Below, one piece after another: positions 62,102 to 64,000 of a stretch of 64,000 bases of DNA. How positions within the stretch are numbered: position 1 is the stretch's first letter; the number at the start of each line of letters is the position of its first letter. The position numbers were made by a program, and so were the translations under genes. Under the pieces are notes generated by a model. It did no database searches. It worked only from the letters and a program-made list of their open reading frames with translations, and was not told the origin of the DNA. Source of the DNA: an uncultured Lachnospiraceae bacterium (GTDB lineage Bacteria; Bacillota; Clostridia; Lachnospirales; Lachnospiraceae); assembly GCA_900548905.1 (NCBI GenBank), contig URMK01000029.1:13156-77155 (forward strand), given 5' to 3'.

Positions 62102-62950
62102 ATGGAACACATTATCACCTTCCTGCCCGGACAGCTGCCGGGAGAGTCGGTTTTCGGGATTGAAATGACAGGAATTACCTATCCCGACAGCCATTACCAT
62201 ATTGTCAGGGATAATTCCCCCATCTACTGTCTGGAATATGTGATGGAAGGGACCGGGACGGTCCGGATCGGGGAAGAGGTATACCGCCCGGAGAAAGGAG
62301 ACGTATATCTCCTGGCAGCGGGGAAAAACCAGGACTACCAGGCAGATACAGGACATCCCTGGCAGAAAATATGGATGAATGTTAGAGGGACGCTGTGTGA
62401 TACGCTGGTGGACGGCTATGGGCTGCGGGATGTGGTGCTGTTCAAAAACTGCGGCATCTATCCCCTTTTCCGGGAATTTCTCCAGCTGTGTGAGAAAAAA
62501 GAAGGAAGCGGGACGGAGCTGGCAAAGCAAACCTCCCTCCTGTTCCATGAAATCCTGCTGAACCTGGCGGCCCATGAAGCGGCCGGCGGCCGCCGGGAGA
62601 AGCCGATGCCGGAAACCGCTGTCCAGATCAGAAAATATGTGGATGAGCATATCTACGAAAAGCTGACAATCCGGCAGCTTTCGGAAGCCGCCAGCCTGTC
62701 TCCCTCCCAGCTCACCCGCATTTTCCGGCGTACCTACGGACAGACGCCCTATGATTATATCCTGACACGCAAGGTGGATACGGCCTGTCTGCTTCTCTGC
62801 AATACCGGCCTTACGGTAAAGGAAATCGCTTACCGGCTTCAGTTTTCGGATGAACATTATTTTTCCAACCTGTTCCGGCAGCGGACGGGGAGCCCGCCGG
62901 GAAAATATAAGGAAGGGCGGCAGTCGGCTTCGTTCCCGGCATCCGGCTAA
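62102..62950 (+). CDS. AraC-family transcriptional regulator
   Basis: A 282-residue regulator. Residues 1-150 form a cupin-like sugar-binding arm (TYPDSHYHIVRDNSPIYCLEYVMEGTGTVRIGEE). Residues 180-275 form the double HTH (LTIRQLSEAASLSPSQLTRIFRRTYG, VKEIAYRLQFSDEHYFSNLFRQRTGSPPGKYK). Start 62102 is preferred because an ATG at 62063 lies only a few bases from the predicted transcript start. The ribosome site GAGGAAA is somewhat distant. Probable sugar-responsive activator of the divergent GH2 gene. Its 3' end overlaps the convergent MerR gene by four bases. Confidence 0.88.
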   Translation: MEHIITFLPGQLPGESVFGIEMTGITYPDSHYHIVRDNSPIYCLEYVMEGTGTVRIGEEVYRPEKGDVYLLAAGKNQDYQADTGHPWQKIWMNVRGTLCDTLVDGYGLRDVVLFKNCGIYPLFREFLQLCEKKEGSGTELAKQTSLLFHEILLNLAAHEAAGGRREKPMPETAVQIRKYVDEHIYEKLTIRQLSEAASLSPSQLTRIFRRTYGQTPYDYILTRKVDTACLLLCNTGLTVKEIAYRLQFSDEHYFSNLFRQRTGSPPGKYKEGRQSASFPASG

Positions 62951-63828
62951 GCCTTTCCTGTAGGCCGCCGCTCCGCCGTCTCCTGTGTGCGCCGGCAGGG
63001 GATCAGGATCCGGGTGAGATAATCCTCCATCCGGCAGACGGACAGATCATTCATGCCCTGTTCATAGGCATAGCCGGTGAGGGTGAGGCTGTTTTCCCGG
63101 GCAAAGGCGAGAATACGGCGGTAGGTACCGGGAAGGCGGGACCAGTCCCCCCGGCAGTAGGCGCGCAGATAAGCGGAGGCCGGCTTCCGGTGCGGCCGGC
63201 AATCGTCTTCGGCGGGGATTGGGACGTTTTCTTCGGAAGAAACAGGCATTTTCATGAAAAAGCAGGAGTAGGAATCAAAATCTCCGGACAGGATGCAGGA
63301 AACGGGAAGCATACTGCCAAGGCCGTGGTTAAACAGCCTGTGGGAATGGTTCCGGCCGGCCCGGCGCATCAGGGCGATAAAGCTTTCCTCTTCCGGTACC
63401 AGATGCAGGGAAGGGCTTACAAGGAGCGTTTCTTCCGGGCAGGTGACGAGCGTAATTTCTTCGGTATCCCCGGACTGTTCCGTTTGCAGAAACTCTTCTT
63501 TTTCCAGAAGAAGCTGACGGATGCTTTCCAGGGTACGGATGGAGGCATCTGTTTCTTCTTTCTTTTCCCGGATGAAAGCAAGGCAGGAGGCGGAGGAGCG
63601 GTTCCGAAGAAAGGCCCGTATATCCTCCACGGACATGGAAAGCTCCCGCAGAGCCAGGATGATTTCCAGTTCGGTACTCTGCCTTATGGAGTACATCCGG
63701 TAATGATTTTCTTTTTTGACGGCAGGGGAAAAGAGGCCGATATTATCATAATAGTGGAGCGTACGGCGGTTGATGCCGTGGAGATCGGCGAATTCCCTTA
63801 CGGTAAATAATGTTTTATCTTTATCCAT
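62947..63828 (-). CDS. MerR-family regulator with effector-binding domain
   Basis: A 293-residue regulator: MerR winged helix (FTVREFADLHGINRRTLHYYDNIGLFSPAVK, 8-38), a coiled-coil dimer helix (80-115, LAFIREKKEETDASIRTLESIRQLLLEKEEFL), and a GyrI/BmrR-like C-terminal domain (about 130-275) that usually binds multidrug-type ligands. GGAGGAATCGT precedes the ATG. No target gene with a 19-base MerR-spaced promoter is visible in the window. It may control a gene beyond the right edge. Confidence 0.87.
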   Translation of the reverse strand: MDKDKTLFTVREFADLHGINRRTLHYYDNIGLFSPAVKKENHYRMYSIRQSTELEIILALRELSMSVEDIRAFLRNRSSASCLAFIREKKEETDASIRTLESIRQLLLEKEEFLQTEQSGDTEEITLVTCPEETLLVSPSLHLVPEEESFIALMRRAGRNHSHRLFNHGLGSMLPVSCILSGDFDSYSCFFMKMPVSSEENVPIPAEDDCRPHRKPASAYLRAYCRGDWSRLPGTYRRILAFARENSLTLTGYAYEQGMNDLSVCRMEDYLTRILIPCRRTQETAERRPTGKA

Positions 63829-64000
63829 ACGATTCCTCCATGTTACCGTTCACGGCTTTTCTGTGCCCGGGAGGGCTGCCGGAAAGAATCTTTCCCGGTA
63901 CAAGCGGTGTAAGGTTACAATTCCATAAATGGGTTCCATAAAAATGGTAAAATTTCAAAGTGAATTCGTGATTTCTAGAAAACATTGATTTTGAAACACT
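63829..64000. other. Right edge, upstream region of the MerR gene
   Basis: These 172 bases hold no recognisable gene. They include CCATAAA and AATGG repeats, such as CCATAAATGG at 63936-63945, that might be regulatory, but the window ends before a neighbouring gene appears. Confidence 0.3.

Noticed and set aside
1..64000. CRISPR arrays, tRNA and rRNA genes, phage genes
   Set aside because: No regularly spaced repeats, cloverleaf-like sequences with TTCGAATC-type arms, rRNA segments or phage structural genes were seen.

Overview
The window looks like chromosomal DNA from a gut-type, spore-forming Lachnospiraceae bacterium (the Hungatella, Eisenbergiella, Enterocloster or Blautia neighbourhood). 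Evidence for this is moderate GC, strong AGGAGG ribosome sites, two YesM/YesN-type two-component systems each beside an LplB/YtcP/LplA-type sugar ABC transporter, a KDPG aldolase with an extra C-terminal domain, PD-(D/E)XK (Rpn-type) transposase-nucleases, and a cysteine-rich gene behind a sigma-K-like promoter. The species cannot be fixed from sequence alone. I saw no rRNA, tRNA or CRISPR array.

Layout. 1-4 kb: the 5' part of an unknown gene, a Cys-rich probable spore protein with a divergent coiled-coil protein, and an intact Rpn-type nuclease. 4.2-7.3 kb: Entner-Doudoroff-type enzymes (KDPG aldolase and KDG kinase) followed by a WYL regulator. 7.4-13.1 kb: a decayed iron-sulfur protein gene, three GNAT acetyltransferase genes, and a redox operon of an Rrf2 repressor, an RclA-like flavin disulfide reductase and a CcdA-TlpA fusion. 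13.7-17.4 kb: an Rpn-type gene split by a 132-bp MITE, asnA, and an unknown conserved protein. 17.7-22.9 kb: response regulator, kinase, ABC ATPase and FtsX permease, closed by a 254-bp inverted repeat. 23.3-25.9 kb: an ADP-ribosylglycohydrolase and a TetR-flavodoxin pair behind a perfect palindrome.

26.4-35.3 kb: sugar system 1 (YesM, YesN, two permeases, lipoprotein, GH32-like enzyme), probably for a fructose-containing glycoside. 35.4-37.0 kb: an AT-rich patch with a deleted AAA/PD-(D/E)XK pseudogene and an RCC1-repeat lipoprotein. 37.1-47.5 kb: sugar system 2, with a divergent FAD oxidoreductase, YesN, YesM, two permeases, lipoprotein and a GH127-like enzyme, probably for an L-arabinofuranoside-type glycan. 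47.5-52.9 kb (minus): an envelope operon of LtaS-like phosphotransferase, YfhO-like membrane protein and DUF1624-like acyltransferase. 53-58.8 kb: GNAT, MORN-repeat protein, rubredoxin-GltB-like protein, MATE exporter, GNAT and an IS1182-type remnant. 59.1-60.1 kb: an AT-rich class II Fic gene preceded by two tiny overlapping ORFs. 60.3-63.8 kb: a GH2 enzyme with a divergent AraC regulator, and a MerR regulator.

The dominant theme is uptake and breakdown of plant or host glycans under local regulators, mixed with redox and stress functions and small decaying mobile elements. The most noteworthy non-coding signals are the MITE insertion that can be reversed on paper to restore a 301-codon frame, the 254-bp inverted repeat, three palindromes between two permease genes, back-to-back promoters in sugar system 2, and the small coupled ORFs before Fic.
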